Assembly: GCA_035573675.1 (NCBI GenBank)
Contig: DATMAB010000024.1
Coordinates: 1 to 64,000 of the forward strand
Length of the DNA stretch: 64,000 bases
Direction of reading: 5' to 3'
DNA from: Terriglobales bacterium
GTDB lineage: Bacteria > Acidobacteriota > Terriglobia > Terriglobales > Acidobacteriaceae
In this document: in pieces, positions 31,902-40,983 of the stretch
How positions within the stretch are numbered: the first letter of the stretch is position 1
Layout of the letters: each line of letters opens with the position of its first letter
Program-made: the position numbers and the translations under genes
Notes under the pieces: generated by a model
Seen by the model: the letters and a program-made list of their open reading frames with translations, nothing else
The model's database searches: none
What the model was told of the DNA's origin: nothing

Positions 31902-32645
31902 TCACGCCGACCGCGCTCTTTCCTGAATGAAACTTTCAAATCCTTCCTCGGTAAACAGCACTTCCAATTGTCGGCAGAGAGCCTGTGCGGCCCGTTCGGA
32001 GTCTCGTGCCAGGCGTCGAAGCGTCGGCCAAAGGTAGGGGCGCAAAACCACGTGCACAAGGAAGGGCGCCGTCCGGAACTTCCCCACCGGATTCACGAAG
32101 CGGCCGAAAGGCGGCAAGCTGGAGTCCATCTCGTCGGAGATGGCCTTCAAGGCAAGGAACCCCACGCGACGCTGCTGCGCCAGTGCGGCCAGGGCGGCGG
32201 CTTCCATGTCCACCGCTTCCGCGGCGAAGCGCACACCGAGTTCGCGCTTCTGCTCGGGTTGTAAGACGCGATTGCTGCTCACGAGGGTGCCGCGGCCAGC
32301 CAGCGTGTCGAATCGCATGCCGGTTTCGGCGCTTACCACCGCCGCAGGACAAACCACATCCCCAACCTTCTCCTCCGGGCCCAGGGCCCCGGCGAAACCA
32401 GCAGACACCAGGACCTCGGCGCCAGTGCAGGAGAGCGCAGCGTCGGCAGTCATGCAGGCGGCGTCCCGGCCGATGCCGCCGCAGGCCACCAACTTCCCGC
32501 TCTTTTCGAAGAACACGGCGGTACTTCTCCAGTCGTCCCGAACCAGTGCAACTTTCTTGCTGGGCCACTCTTTCACCAAGGGCCGGACCTCACGCTCCAG
32601 GGCAGCGACGATGGCGACCTTAGGCACGAACGTATCCGTGGGCAT
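31902..32645 (-). CDS. hpnG: Adenosylhopane nucleosidase / hopanoid phosphorylase HpnG
   Basis: 247 aa, MTA/SAH-nucleosidase-like fold. HpnG removes adenine from adenosylhopane, giving a ribosylhopane intermediate. VAIVAALEREVRPLVKEW, CGGIGRDAACMTADAAL, VSAGFAGALGPEEKVGDVV and the purine-binding AVDMEAAALAALA are visible. ATG 32645 starts 26 bp inside the end of hpnA. The longer open frame upstream is hpnA in another frame. Confidence 0.9.
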   Translation of the reverse strand: MPTDTFVPKVAIVAALEREVRPLVKEWPSKKVALVRDDWRSTAVFFEKSGKLVACGGIGRDAACMTADAALSCTGAEVLVSAGFAGALGPEEKVGDVVCPAAVVSAETGMRFDTLAGRGTLVSSNRVLQPEQKRELGVRFAAEAVDMEAAALAALAQQRRVGFLALKAISDEMDSSLPPFGRFVNPVGKFRTAPFLVHVVLRPYLWPTLRRLARDSERAAQALCRQLEVLFTEEGFESFIQERARSA

Positions 32646-33612
32646 GGAACCAGTCGACGGCGCGGCGCAGCGCATCATCCGGCGGAACGATCTCCCAGCC
32701 CAGCTCGCGTTCCGCGCGCCGCGAGCTGACGAACATTCTCTTGCGGCCCATGCGCACGGCCTCAAGCGGCGCGCGTGGCTCGCGGCCGAACAGCATGCCG
32801 GTGAACAGCGTGTCCAGAGCGCCGAAAGCGCAGGCCACAGCGTAGGGCAGACGCACGCCCGGAGAGCGCAGCCCAGTGAGCGCCGCCAGCTTGTCCAGCA
32901 ACTGCTTGAGCGTGAGGTTTACCCCGCCCAAAATGTAGCGGCGGCCGGGCTGCGCCTTTTCGGCAGCCAGCACATGCCCACGCGCGACTTCCGCCACATC
33001 CACCAGATTCAGTCCCGTATCCAGGTACGCCGGAAAGCGACGGTTCAGGAAATCCACGATGATCTTCCCTGTAGGCGTGGGCTTGATGTCACCCTCGCCG
33101 ACGGGGGTAGTGGGATTGACGACGACCACATCCTGTCCGGCGCGCGCCGCTTCTATCGCTACCTGTTCCGCCATGAACTTGGAACGCTTGTAATGGCCGA
33201 TCATGTCGGCTAACGAGACCGGCGACTCTTCGTCGCCGGGAGTACCGTCCGCCGGAAAGCCCATGGTCGCGACGCTTGAGGTATAGATCACGCGGCGGAC
33301 ACCCGCAGTCCGGGCCGCCATGAGCAACGACCGGGTCCCTTCGACGTTCGACTGATACAGTTCCTCCGGCCGCCGCACCCACAGCCGGTAGTCGGCCGCG
33401 ACGTGGAACGCCAGCTCACAACCCTCGAGGCCACGGCGCAACGACTCCGGGTCGCGCAGGTCGCCGACGATCCGCTCGGCGGCCAGATCGTCGATGTTCC
33501 CCGTCGGGCTACCTGACCGAACCAACAGGCGCAACTCAGCCCCCGAGCGGGCCAGCACGTGCGCGACATGGCTACCGACAAACCCGGTCGAGCCTGTTAC
33601 AAAAGCCTTCAC
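32620..33612 (-). CDS. hpnA: Hopanoid-associated sugar epimerase HpnA
   Basis: 330 aa short-chain/extended SDR. NAD(P) loop VTGSTGFVGSHVAHVLA at the very start, VIYTSSVATMG and the catalytic YKRSKFMAE (Tyr-x-x-x-Lys). The family is consistently linked to hopanoid clusters; its reaction is not settled. GTG 33612 gives the domain start and the 36 codons upstream are Pro/Arg-rich spacer. Overlaps hpnG by 26 bp and follows hpnH by 37 bp. Confidence 0.92.
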   Translation of the reverse strand: MKAFVTGSTGFVGSHVAHVLARSGAELRLLVRSGSPTGNIDDLAAERIVGDLRDPESLRRGLEGCELAFHVAADYRLWVRRPEELYQSNVEGTRSLLMAARTAGVRRVIYTSSVATMGFPADGTPGDEESPVSLADMIGHYKRSKFMAEQVAIEAARAGQDVVVVNPTTPVGEGDIKPTPTGKIIVDFLNRRFPAYLDTGLNLVDVAEVARGHVLAAEKAQPGRRYILGGVNLTLKQLLDKLAALTGLRSPGVRLPYAVACAFGALDTLFTGMLFGREPRAPLEAVRMGRKRMFVSSRRAERELGWEIVPPDDALRRAVDWFHAHGYVRA

Positions 33613-33649
33613 CGTGGATCCGCACAAGCCGAAAGGCTTGCCCCGCACA

Positions 33650-34654
33650 TCAGCCGAAGAATGACCAGGCGAACATCTTCCAGGTGTCGCCGAAGCGGGC
33701 GTCCTTGCCGGTGGCGGCACTGGCCTCGTAGCCGCAGTGCACCAGGCAGTTCTCGCAGCGGGGATCGCGGCCGTAGCCGTATTTTTCCCAGGGCGTCTTG
33801 TGGATCAGGTCCGCGAAAGTGGCGTGGTGCGCGTCCGTCATCAGGTAGCAGGGCCCTTTCCACCCCTTGGTGTTGTAGGTGGGATTGCCCCAGGCCGTGC
33901 ACATGAGGTCGCGGTCGCCAGCAAGGAACTCCGCGTACACCGGCGAAGTGTTCAGCGGGAAGCGTCGGGCGAGCCGTTTGATCTCCTTGAACTTGTCGCG
34001 GATCCGGGCCCGATCGAGAAAAATCTCCTTGGTCTGGACGGCACTATAGGAGTAGCCGGGTGAGATCATGTGGCCGTCGACGCCCAGCCCTTCCAGGTAC
34101 TCGAACAGCGCCTCGATCTCGTTCATGTCGGTTTCCATGTAGACGGTGGTATTGGTGCAGACCTGGAAACCGTGCTCCTTGGCGCAGCGGATGCCGTCGA
34201 CGGCGGCGTCGAACACTCCCTCGCGCTCCACGGCGATATCGTGCGAGCGGCGCATGCCGTCGAGGTGCACGTTGAAGAAGAAGCGCTTCGAGGGCTTGAA
34301 CTCGTGGATGCGCTTGCGGATGAACATGCCGTTGGTGCACAGGTAGATATGCTTCCTGCGCGCCAACAGGCCTTCCACCAAGCGGCCAATCTCTTTGTAA
34401 ATCATGGGCTCGCCGCCGCAGATGGAGACAATCGGCGCGCCGCACTCATCGGCCGCGGCCAGGCATTGTTCCACCGGAACTACTTCGCGAATGGTGCTCT
34501 CGTACTCGCGGATGCGGCCGCAGCCGGTGCAGGTCAGGTTGCAGGCGTGGAGCGGCTCCAGCATCATGACCAGCGGGAAGCGCTCCACTCCCTTCAGCTT
34601 CTTGCCAATGATGTACTTCGTCAGGTCGTACTGCAGCGCCAACGGAAAACGCAT
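33650..34654 (-). CDS. hpnH: Adenosylhopane synthase, radical SAM HpnH
   Basis: 334 aa. Adds a 5'-deoxyadenosyl group to diploptene, the first step of the C35 side chain. Radical SAM Cys motif CNLTCTGC (C38, C42, C45), SICGGEPMIYKEI, and C-terminal RCENCLVHCGYEAS which may bind another cluster or metal. MRFPLALQYDLTKYIIGKKLKG is the typical HpnH start. Lies 53 bp after shc. Confidence 0.95.
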   Translation of the reverse strand: MRFPLALQYDLTKYIIGKKLKGVERFPLVMMLEPLHACNLTCTGCGRIREYESTIREVVPVEQCLAAADECGAPIVSICGGEPMIYKEIGRLVEGLLARRKHIYLCTNGMFIRKRIHEFKPSKRFFFNVHLDGMRRSHDIAVEREGVFDAAVDGIRCAKEHGFQVCTNTTVYMETDMNEIEALFEYLEGLGVDGHMISPGYSYSAVQTKEIFLDRARIRDKFKEIKRLARRFPLNTSPVYAEFLAGDRDLMCTAWGNPTYNTKGWKGPCYLMTDAHHATFADLIHKTPWEKYGYGRDPRCENCLVHCGYEASAATGKDARFGDTWKMFAWSFFG

Positions 34655-34707
34655 TCAGCCTCTCTTGAACCCTGTTGCTGCCTCTCGATGCCCTGTTGCG
34701 AGAACCT

Positions 34708-36687
34708 CTAGCTCGAACTCTTCCTCTGTGATGCGATCTCCTGCGCGTAGGTGGTCAGCGCCAGCAAGGGGAAATACTGCCGGTACAGGTGATACGCGAG
34801 ATAGAACACGCGCGGGAAACCCGTGCCGGTGTACTCTTTCTCGTCCCAGGAACCGTCCTTCCTCTGGGTGCGCAGCAGGTAGGCGATGCCGCGATGCACA
34901 GCGTCGCTGGAGTAATCGCCGGCGGCCATCAGGCCGAGAAGGGCCCAGGCGCTCTGCGAAGGCGTACTGGGACCGAGGCCGCGGGTGGCGGGATCGTCGT
35001 AGGAGCCACACGTCTCGCCCCAGCCCCCGTCGGGGTTCTGCACGCTGCGCAGCCAGACCGCGGCGCGCTGGATCCAGGGCTGCGACATGTCCTCGCCGAT
35101 GGCTTCCAGCCCGCGCAGCACCTGCATGGTGCCATAGATGTAATTCACGCCCCAGCGGCCGAACCAGGAGCCGTCCGGCTCCTGCTCGCGGCGGATGAAG
35201 GCGATGGCCCGCTGAACCTGACGGTCATGACGAGGCACACCGTAGGCGGCCAGCGCCTCCAGTACCCGCCCGGTGATATCCACCGTAGCCGGGTCGAGCA
35301 TGGCGTTGTGGTCGGCGAAGGGCACGTACTGGAAGACCATGCGATCGTTGTCCTTATCGAACGACGCCCAGCCGCCGTTGCGGCACTGCATAGCGCGCAC
35401 CCAGGCCAGGGCGCGCTCGAGCGATTCGTGCTGGTAGCGGCCGTGAGGATGGTTCACATGGCCCAACGCCAGAGCCACCATGGCGGTGTCGTCCACATCG
35501 GGATAGAACTCGTTGTTGAACTCGAAATACCAGCCGCCAGGCTGGGCCTTGGGACACTTCACCGCCCAGTCGCCGCGGTGCGTGACCTGCTTCTTGAGCA
35601 TCCAGTCGGCGGCGGCCACCAGGCGCGGGTCGTCGGGCGAGACGCCGCTTTCCCCCAGCGCGAACACCGCGTAGGCTGTGTCCCATACCGGGGACTTGCA
35701 GGGCTGCATGCGCAGCGTATCTTCCTCCTCGATGTGGAGCGCCTCGAACTCGTCCAATGCACGGATCATCTGGGGGTCATCCAGCGAGTAGCCCAGGCAG
35801 CGCAGCGCGATGATGGAGTTCACGATGCCCGGAAAGATGGCGCCCAGGCCGTCGCTCTTCTCCAGACGCTCGAGCATCCACTTCTCCGCCCGACGGATGG
35901 CGAGCGAACGCAGCGGGCGCACATGGACACGCTCGAACCAGTGCGTCATGCGGTCGAGGAACAGGAAGAAATTGCGCCAGCTCAGGATCTTCGGCGCCCA
36001 GCGCAGATGCAGATTGGCATGCTCGCGCCCGCCGACAAAGAGCTCCTCAACGCCCATCTCCTTCGGAATCTTTTTGAAGGGCTTCTTGGCATAAGCGATG
36101 GAGAGCGGCACCAGGATGGCGCGCGACCAGGAGGATATCTCGTACAGGTTGAACCAGAACCAGCGTGGGAAGAGCACGATCTCCGGCGGAATGGCGGGTA
36201 CGGCGAAGTAATCGTACTGGCCGAAGAAGCACAGGTAGATTTTGGTAAAGGTGTTGACCTCGGTGACGCCGCCGAGCTCGAGAATTTTCCGGCGAGCGCG
36301 CTCGAGCGCGGGGTGGCTGGCGGTGTAGCCGGCGAGCTTCAAGCCGAAGTAGGCCTTGACCGACGCACTGACGTTCGAGGGACCGCCATGGTAGATGCTC
36401 CAGCCGCCGTCGGCGTTCTGGTGCTGGAGGATGTAGCGCGCCGCCTTGGCGATGCGCACGGGATCGCCGGTTCCCAGCAAGGTGTGCAGCAGGATGTAGT
36501 CGGACTCGAGCGTGGTATCGGCCTCGAGTTCGCCGCACCAGTAGCCGTCCTCATGCTGGAGGGAGAAGAGGAACTTGCGCGCCGCGTCGCGGGCCGCGGC
36601 CACGCGGCTGAGGATGTCATCCAGCTTGGCCGGCGCACCGGAGGCCAGGGGGCGCCCGGCCGACGGCAGGTTTTGCATGCTGCTCAT
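34708..36687 (-). CDS. shc: Squalene-hopene cyclase
   Basis: 659 aa. Cyclises squalene to hopene and diplopterol at the membrane. The protonating DxDD motif is DVDD at 397-400; several QW repeats are seen (QHQNADGGWSIY, QCRNGGWASF, EQEPDGSWFGRWG, QNPDGGWGE, QRKDGSWDE), and the N-terminal QHEDGYWCGELE is typical. Start ATG 36687 overlaps the ispH stop (ATGA); the 50 codons upstream in the open frame are ispH in another frame. Confidence 0.96.
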   Translation of the reverse strand: MSSMQNLPSAGRPLASGAPAKLDDILSRVAAARDAARKFLFSLQHEDGYWCGELEADTTLESDYILLHTLLGTGDPVRIAKAARYILQHQNADGGWSIYHGGPSNVSASVKAYFGLKLAGYTASHPALERARRKILELGGVTEVNTFTKIYLCFFGQYDYFAVPAIPPEIVLFPRWFWFNLYEISSWSRAILVPLSIAYAKKPFKKIPKEMGVEELFVGGREHANLHLRWAPKILSWRNFFLFLDRMTHWFERVHVRPLRSLAIRRAEKWMLERLEKSDGLGAIFPGIVNSIIALRCLGYSLDDPQMIRALDEFEALHIEEEDTLRMQPCKSPVWDTAYAVFALGESGVSPDDPRLVAAADWMLKKQVTHRGDWAVKCPKAQPGGWYFEFNNEFYPDVDDTAMVALALGHVNHPHGRYQHESLERALAWVRAMQCRNGGWASFDKDNDRMVFQYVPFADHNAMLDPATVDITGRVLEALAAYGVPRHDRQVQRAIAFIRREQEPDGSWFGRWGVNYIYGTMQVLRGLEAIGEDMSQPWIQRAAVWLRSVQNPDGGWGETCGSYDDPATRGLGPSTPSQSAWALLGLMAAGDYSSDAVHRGIAYLLRTQRKDGSWDEKEYTGTGFPRVFYLAYHLYRQYFPLLALTTYAQEIASQRKSSS

Positions 36688-37664
36688 TCCGCAGCCGCGG
36701 CAGTGGGGGCGGCCGCGATCGCCTGAACAATCTCCGGAGGAAGTCCGAAGCGCACGTTCTCCGGCATGACCTCCACTTCCTGCACGTTCGTGAAACCGGC
36801 GCTGGCCAGGAAGGTCACAACTTCTTCCACCAGGCACTCGGGGGCCGAGGCGCCGGCGGTGAGGGCCACGGTCTTCACTGCCTCAAGCCATTCCGGCTGA
36901 ATGGCGCGATAGTTCTCGATGAGGTGGGCACGGGCGCCCAGCAACCCGGCCACTTCGACCAAGCGGTTCGAGTTCGAGCTGTTGTCCGAGCCTACAACCA
37001 GGACCAGGTCGGCATCGGCGGCGACGTGCTTCACCGCAAGCTGCCGGTTTTCCGTGGCGTAACAGATATCCTGCGCGGCCGGGCCTTTGATCTTGGGAAA
37101 CTTGCGCTCCAGGGCCTCGATAATGCCGCGGGTCTCGTCCAGGCTGAGCGTGGTCTGGGTGATGTAGGCGACGCGGTTGGGGTCGGGCACAGTGAGCGCC
37201 TCGACTTCCTCCGGCGTACTCACCACTTCGGTGACCAGCGGTGCTTCGCCGAGCGTGCCGATAACTTCATCGTGGTCGCGGTGGCCAATGAGAATGATGG
37301 TGTAGCCCTCGTTGGCGTACTTGACCGCCTCCACGTGCACCTTGGTGACCAGCGGGCAGGTGGCGTCGATTACCCGCAGACGGCGGCGCTGGCTGGCCTC
37401 ACGCACTTCGGGCGACACGCCGTGCGCGCTGTAGATGACGCGCTCGCCGTCGGGAACTTCTTCGACGCTATCCACGAAGATAGCACCCTTGGCGGCCAGG
37501 TCCTCTACCACATAGCGGTTGTGGACGATCTCCTTGCGCACATAGATGGGCGGGCCGAAGGTATCCAGGGCGATACGGACGATGTCAATCGCGCGTACGA
37601 CGCCCGCGCAGAAACCTCGGGGTTTCAGCAGGAGCAGCGTTTTTTCAACCGTGGCAACCGTCAT
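36684..37664 (-). CDS. ispH: 4-Hydroxy-3-methylbut-2-enyl diphosphate reductase
   Basis: 326 aa. Last enzyme of the MEP pathway, making IPP and DMAPP with a [4Fe-4S] cluster. The three ligands are C19 (GFCAGV), C103 (DATCPLVTKVH) and C201 (DICYATENRQ); the catalytic TEN motif is present. ATG 37664 has GGGAG 6 nt upstream and a TATACT promoter box. As first gene of the hopanoid operon it couples precursor supply to squalene and hopanoid production. Confidence 0.96.
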   Translation of the reverse strand: MTVATVEKTLLLLKPRGFCAGVVRAIDIVRIALDTFGPPIYVRKEIVHNRYVVEDLAAKGAIFVDSVEEVPDGERVIYSAHGVSPEVREASQRRRLRVIDATCPLVTKVHVEAVKYANEGYTIILIGHRDHDEVIGTLGEAPLVTEVVSTPEEVEALTVPDPNRVAYITQTTLSLDETRGIIEALERKFPKIKGPAAQDICYATENRQLAVKHVAADADLVLVVGSDNSSNSNRLVEVAGLLGARAHLIENYRAIQPEWLEAVKTVALTAGASAPECLVEEVVTFLASAGFTNVQEVEVMPENVRFGLPPEIVQAIAAAPTAAAAE

Positions 37665-37677
37665 CAGGCTCCCATCC

Positions 37678-37683
37678 AGTATA
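37678..37683 (-). promoter_or_regulatory. -10 box TATACT of the ispH-shc-hpn operon
   Basis: TATACT on the minus strand, 13 nt upstream of the ispH ATG, giving a leader of about 7 nt that still contains GGGAG. No good -35 at 17 bp. It is the only promoter-like site seen before the ten-gene operon; internal gaps are all 53 bp or less. Confidence 0.5.
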
Positions 37684-37803
37684 AGCGGGCCGCAGGGATT
37701 CCGGAAGCCAGAGGATAACTCGGCAGAGACCGGTATCCCCACTGTAAACCACACGAGCAGCAGGAATTAGCATCCGATGGGATGTCCGGCAGGGCGAATG
37801 GAT

Positions 37804-39510
37804 TCAGGCGTTGGTCTTGAGCAACTGCCGGGCATGGCGGCGGGAGGTTTCCGTCAGCCGGGCGCCGCTCAACATGCGGGCCAGCTCTTCGGTGCGCTCG
37901 GCTTCGGAGAGACGCCGGATGCTGGTGCGAGTGCGCCCGCCGGCCTCCAGCTTCTCCACCAAGTAGTGGTGGTCGGCGAAGGCGGCGATCTGCGGCAAGT
38001 GCGTAATGCACAGCACCTGATGGCCGCGGGCCAGCGCCTTCAGCTTGCGGCCGACGGCTTCCGCCGCGCGACCGCCGATGCCGGCGTCGATCTCATCGAA
38101 GATGAGGGTGCGGGAAGGAGTTCTCAGTTCCCGGTTCTCAGTTCTCAGTTTGGCAAGTGTCGCACCGGCTTCGACAGTAGCCTTGAGGGCCAACATCACG
38201 CGGGAAAGTTCCCCGCCCGAGGCGATTTTTTCTACCGGTCCCAAGGGCTCGCCGGGATTGGCCGCGAACAGGTAGGCGACCTGGTCGTACCCGCAGGCCG
38301 TCCAGCCGGCTTCGTCGGTGGCAGCTTCCACTTGAACGCGGAAGCGGGCCTTCATGGCCAGATCGGTGAGCTCGGCTTCGACCTGCTTTTCGAGCTGACG
38401 CGCGGCTGCTGTGCGCTGTTTCGAGGCGCTCCGGGCGGCGGCAACGTAGTCCTGGGCGGCGCCAGCAAGGTCCTGACGCAGGCGGCGCAGGACGTCGTCA
38501 CGGTTCTCGACTTCCTCCAGCCTGCGGGCGGCGTCGGCGCCGAAGGCCATGACAGCGTCGAGGGTGCCGCCGTACTTGCGCTTCAAACGGTCGAGCAGGG
38601 CGAGGCGGTCTTCCACCTCGGCGAGCCGCGCCGGAGAAGCCTGGATGCGTTCGGCGAAATCACGCAACTTGGCGCCGGAGTCCTCGGCAGCGATACGCGC
38701 GGTGTTAAGCGCGACCAGGTCGTCGCGGAAGGCCTTTTCGTCGTACGCGGAAAGCTCCTCGACGCGCCGTGCCGCTGCCCGCAACGACGACGCTGCCGAG
38801 CCTTCGCCCTCGTAGAGAAGCTCATAGGCCTGCCATGCCGCAGCGCGCACTTTTTCCGCGTCTGCCAGCAGGCGCTTCTCGGCCTCCAGGCGCTGGTCCT
38901 CCTCCGGCTCGAGCCTGGCGGATTCAATCTCCTTCTTCTGAAAGCTCCAGAGGTCCACCATGCGCAGGCGGTCCTGCTCGTCCCGATCCAGTTCGGCGAT
39001 GCGGTCGCGCAGGGACTTCCAGCGCCCGAAGGCTTCCGATAGCGGCGACACGTCGAGGCGCGCGAAGGCGTCGAGCAGGCGAAGGCGCTCGCTGGCATCG
39101 AACGCCAGGATAGATTCGTTCTGCGCGTGCACCCTGGCCAGGTGCACAGCAAGCTGGCGAAGGACGCCGACGGCGGCCGGCTGGTTGTTCACGAAGGCGC
39201 GCCCTTTGCCAGACGCAGCCACCTCCCGGCGCACGATGACCTCGCCGGGAATAGCGTCGAGGCCGTTGCCTTCGAGAACGGCGGCGACCGCCGCCTCCTC
39301 CACTTCGAAGACCGCACTGACCACGGACCGTCCGGCGCCGTGGCGGACGGCGTCGCTCGAGGCCTTCTCCCCCAACAACAGTGCCAGGGCATCAATGAGG
39401 ATGGACTTGCCGGCGCCGGTCTCGCCGGTGAGGAGGTTGAGTCCGGGGCCGAACTCGACTTCCACGTCCTCGATCAGAGCGTAGTTTTGGACGCGCAGTT
39501 CGGCCAGCAC
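37804..39510 (-). CDS. recN: DNA repair protein RecN
   Basis: 568 aa SMC-like ATPase for double-strand-break repair. Walker A GETGAGKSILIDAL near residue 30, long coiled coils about 150-350, signature ASGGELSRVMLALK, Walker B TLIFDEIDAGIGG, and THLPQIAAFADHH. Between ALK and Walker B there is an extra segment, AKLRTENRELRTPSR, encoded by a CTGAGAA heptamer repeat. GTG 39510 gives the family start VLAELRVQNYALI; upstream codons are spacer. Follows the haem-binding gene by 62 bp. Confidence 0.93.
   Translation of the reverse strand: MLAELRVQNYALIEDVEVEFGPGLNLLTGETGAGKSILIDALALLLGEKASSDAVRHGAGRSVVSAVFEVEEAAVAAVLEGNGLDAIPGEVIVRREVAASGKGRAFVNNQPAAVGVLRQLAVHLARVHAQNESILAFDASERLRLLDAFARLDVSPLSEAFGRWKSLRDRIAELDRDEQDRLRMVDLWSFQKKEIESARLEPEEDQRLEAEKRLLADAEKVRAAAWQAYELLYEGEGSAASSLRAAARRVEELSAYDEKAFRDDLVALNTARIAAEDSGAKLRDFAERIQASPARLAEVEDRLALLDRLKRKYGGTLDAVMAFGADAARRLEEVENRDDVLRRLRQDLAGAAQDYVAAARSASKQRTAAARQLEKQVEAELTDLAMKARFRVQVEAATDEAGWTACGYDQVAYLFAANPGEPLGPVEKIASGGELSRVMLALKATVEAGATLAKLRTENRELRTPSRTLIFDEIDAGIGGRAAEAVGRKLKALARGHQVLCITHLPQIAAFADHHYLVEKLEAGGRTRTSIRRLSEAERTEELARMLSGARLTETSRRHARQLLKTNA
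38119..38157. repeat. Heptamer tract translated in frame inside recN
   Basis: TTCTCAG, TTCCCGG, TTCTCAG, TTCTCAG and TTTGGCA on the plus strand. On the coding strand three 7-bp units make exactly seven codons, giving LRTENRE-LRT in the protein. It sits between the signature motif and Walker B. The unit resembles the intergenic heptamer tracts elsewhere in the window. Confidence 0.75.
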
Positions 39511-39572
39511 CGGGGTGGACCCTGAATCTGCGCGCAGGATAGCACGGAAGGCCGCGGCGAAATTCCACAGCC

Positions 39573-40082
39573 CTAGTCGGCCGTCGGAGGAGTTTCCCCC
39601 TTCGCGGGAGGTTGCGCCACGGATTCGGCGAGCCGCTGGCGCTGCTTGCGGCTCCAATCGCAGAGCAGGCGCACGTCGGCCTGGGAGAGCCGCGCTTCGG
39701 GGTGCATCCAGCGATAGGAGCGCAGCGGCATGCCGCCATCGGAGATCTCCTCGCAGATCTCATCGAGGATCTCGTCGGCCTCCGTGTGGCCGTAGGAGGC
39801 CCACTCGGAGAGATTCACATGCCTGCGGCCGTGATTGACGTCGTCAACCACCAGCCAGGAGACCGGCGCCACATGGCTGTACCAGGGCCACCGCGTCTGG
39901 TTGGAATGGCAGTCGCGGCAGGCGCGCTCGAATACTGCCGAGACCTCCGCAGGCACGGCGAGGCGCGCATGGACCGCGCGCGCGGGATCGCTGGCGGGAT
40001 TGGTCCTCTCCGGACGGATCAACTGCGCCACCACGAACAGGAATCCCAGAACCATCAAGGCGCGGGGCAGCAGTTTCTTCAT
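39573..40082 (-). CDS. Haem-binding domain protein (CxxCH)
   Basis: 169 aa. N-terminal membrane anchor or signal (LPRALMVLGFLFVVAQL), then FERACRDCHSNQTRWPWYSHVAPVSWLVVDDVNHGRRHVNLSEW, the hallmark of the small haem-binding family with one CxxCH (CRDCH). Conserved W, Y and H residues follow, and the C-terminus is Pro-rich. Probably a periplasmic c-type cytochrome-like protein; electron partner unknown. Divergent from tolQ. Confidence 0.85.
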   Translation of the reverse strand: MKKLLPRALMVLGFLFVVAQLIRPERTNPASDPARAVHARLAVPAEVSAVFERACRDCHSNQTRWPWYSHVAPVSWLVVDDVNHGRRHVNLSEWASYGHTEADEILDEICEEISDGGMPLRSYRWMHPEARLSQADVRLLCDWSRKQRQRLAESVAQPPAKGETPPTAD

Positions 40083-40225
40083 TTAGAAGCGCCGGCTCCG
40101 ATGCGACGGCCATGCGGCCGCGCGGCAGAAAATCCGTGCGGACGTAACCCAAGTGTAAAGCCCGGGCGGGGGCAGTGTCGACGGCCTGCCGCAGCGCGCG
40201 GTTCCTTGTGCGCGTCCGAGTTCCG

Positions 40226-40254
40226 TTGACCCTGTCGAAACCCTATGCTACGGT
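40226..40254 (+). promoter_or_regulatory. Promoter of the tol-pal operon
   Basis: TTGACC at 40226-40231, 17-bp spacer, TACGGT at 40249-40254 with an upstream TGC extension. Only 6 nt separate the -10 box from the GTG start of tolQ, so the mRNA is probably leaderless or nearly so. Confidence 0.6.
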
Positions 40255-40260
40255 GCGAGC

Positions 40261-40980
40261 GTGGGACATTTTCTAACGTACTCATCGGTTTTTTCCTTTC
40301 CGGCTGCGGCGGTGGGCGGTGAGATCATCAATCTGGTCGCGCAGAGCGGCCCGGTCGCCAAGGCAGTACTGGTCATCCTGCTCATCTTCAGCGTCATCTC
40401 CTGGGCCATCATGATCTCCAAGTGGAGCACGTTCAGCCGGGCGCGAGTGCAGAGCGCCCGCTTTGTGAAGGCCTTCCGCAAGGTAGGGCGGCTTTCGGAG
40501 ATGGCGGCGGTGGCCGAGCAGTTCCGGCCCAGCCCGCTGGTGGCGGTGTTCGAGAGCGGCTACCACGAGTATCACCGGCAGGCGGGGAATCCCTCGGGCG
40601 CGGTACGGAACCTGGCCGCCATCCAACGCGCTACGCAGATCGCGGCATCGGAAGAATTGACGCGGCTGGAGCGCCGCCTGCCGTGGCTGGCGACCACGGG
40701 TGCGGTGACGCCCTTCATCGGCCTGTTCGGTACGGTGTGGGGCATCATCGACGCCTTCCACTCGCTGGGAACCTCGGGAGCGGCTACGCTGCGTGCGGTG
40801 GCGCCGGGTATCTCGGAAGCGCTGATCGCCACCGCTGCCGGGCTGTTCGCCGCGATTCCGGCGGTGATCGGCTACAACCAGTTGACGCATTCCATCCGCG
40901 AGTTCGGCGCGCGCATGGACGATTTCGCGCTGGAATTCCTGAACGCGGCCGAGCGCCCGACGGCCGAACCGCGAGGCTGA
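40261..40980 (+). CDS. tolQ: TolQ/ExbB-family proton channel subunit
   Basis: 239 aa. Three transmembrane helices: AVLVILLIFSVISWAIMI, and the TTGAVTPFIGLFGTVWGIIDAF and ALIATAAGLFAAIPAVIGYN pair that surrounds the proton path. With TolR it energises TolA across the periplasm. GTG start at 40261 from the promoter position and lack of any upstream start. First gene of the Tol-Pal set, 3 bp before tolR. Confidence 0.93.
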   Translation: MGHFLTYSSVFSFPAAAVGGEIINLVAQSGPVAKAVLVILLIFSVISWAIMISKWSTFSRARVQSARFVKAFRKVGRLSEMAAVAEQFRPSPLVAVFESGYHEYHRQAGNPSGAVRNLAAIQRATQIAASEELTRLERRLPWLATTGAVTPFIGLFGTVWGIIDAFHSLGTSGAATLRAVAPGISEALIATAAGLFAAIPAVIGYNQLTHSIREFGARMDDFALEFLNAAERPTAEPRG

Positions 40981-40983
40981 GCG

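Noticed and set aside
34789-36726. 645-codon plus-strand frame opposite shc
   Set aside because: Exactly antisense to squalene-hopene cyclase; no ribosome site or domain.
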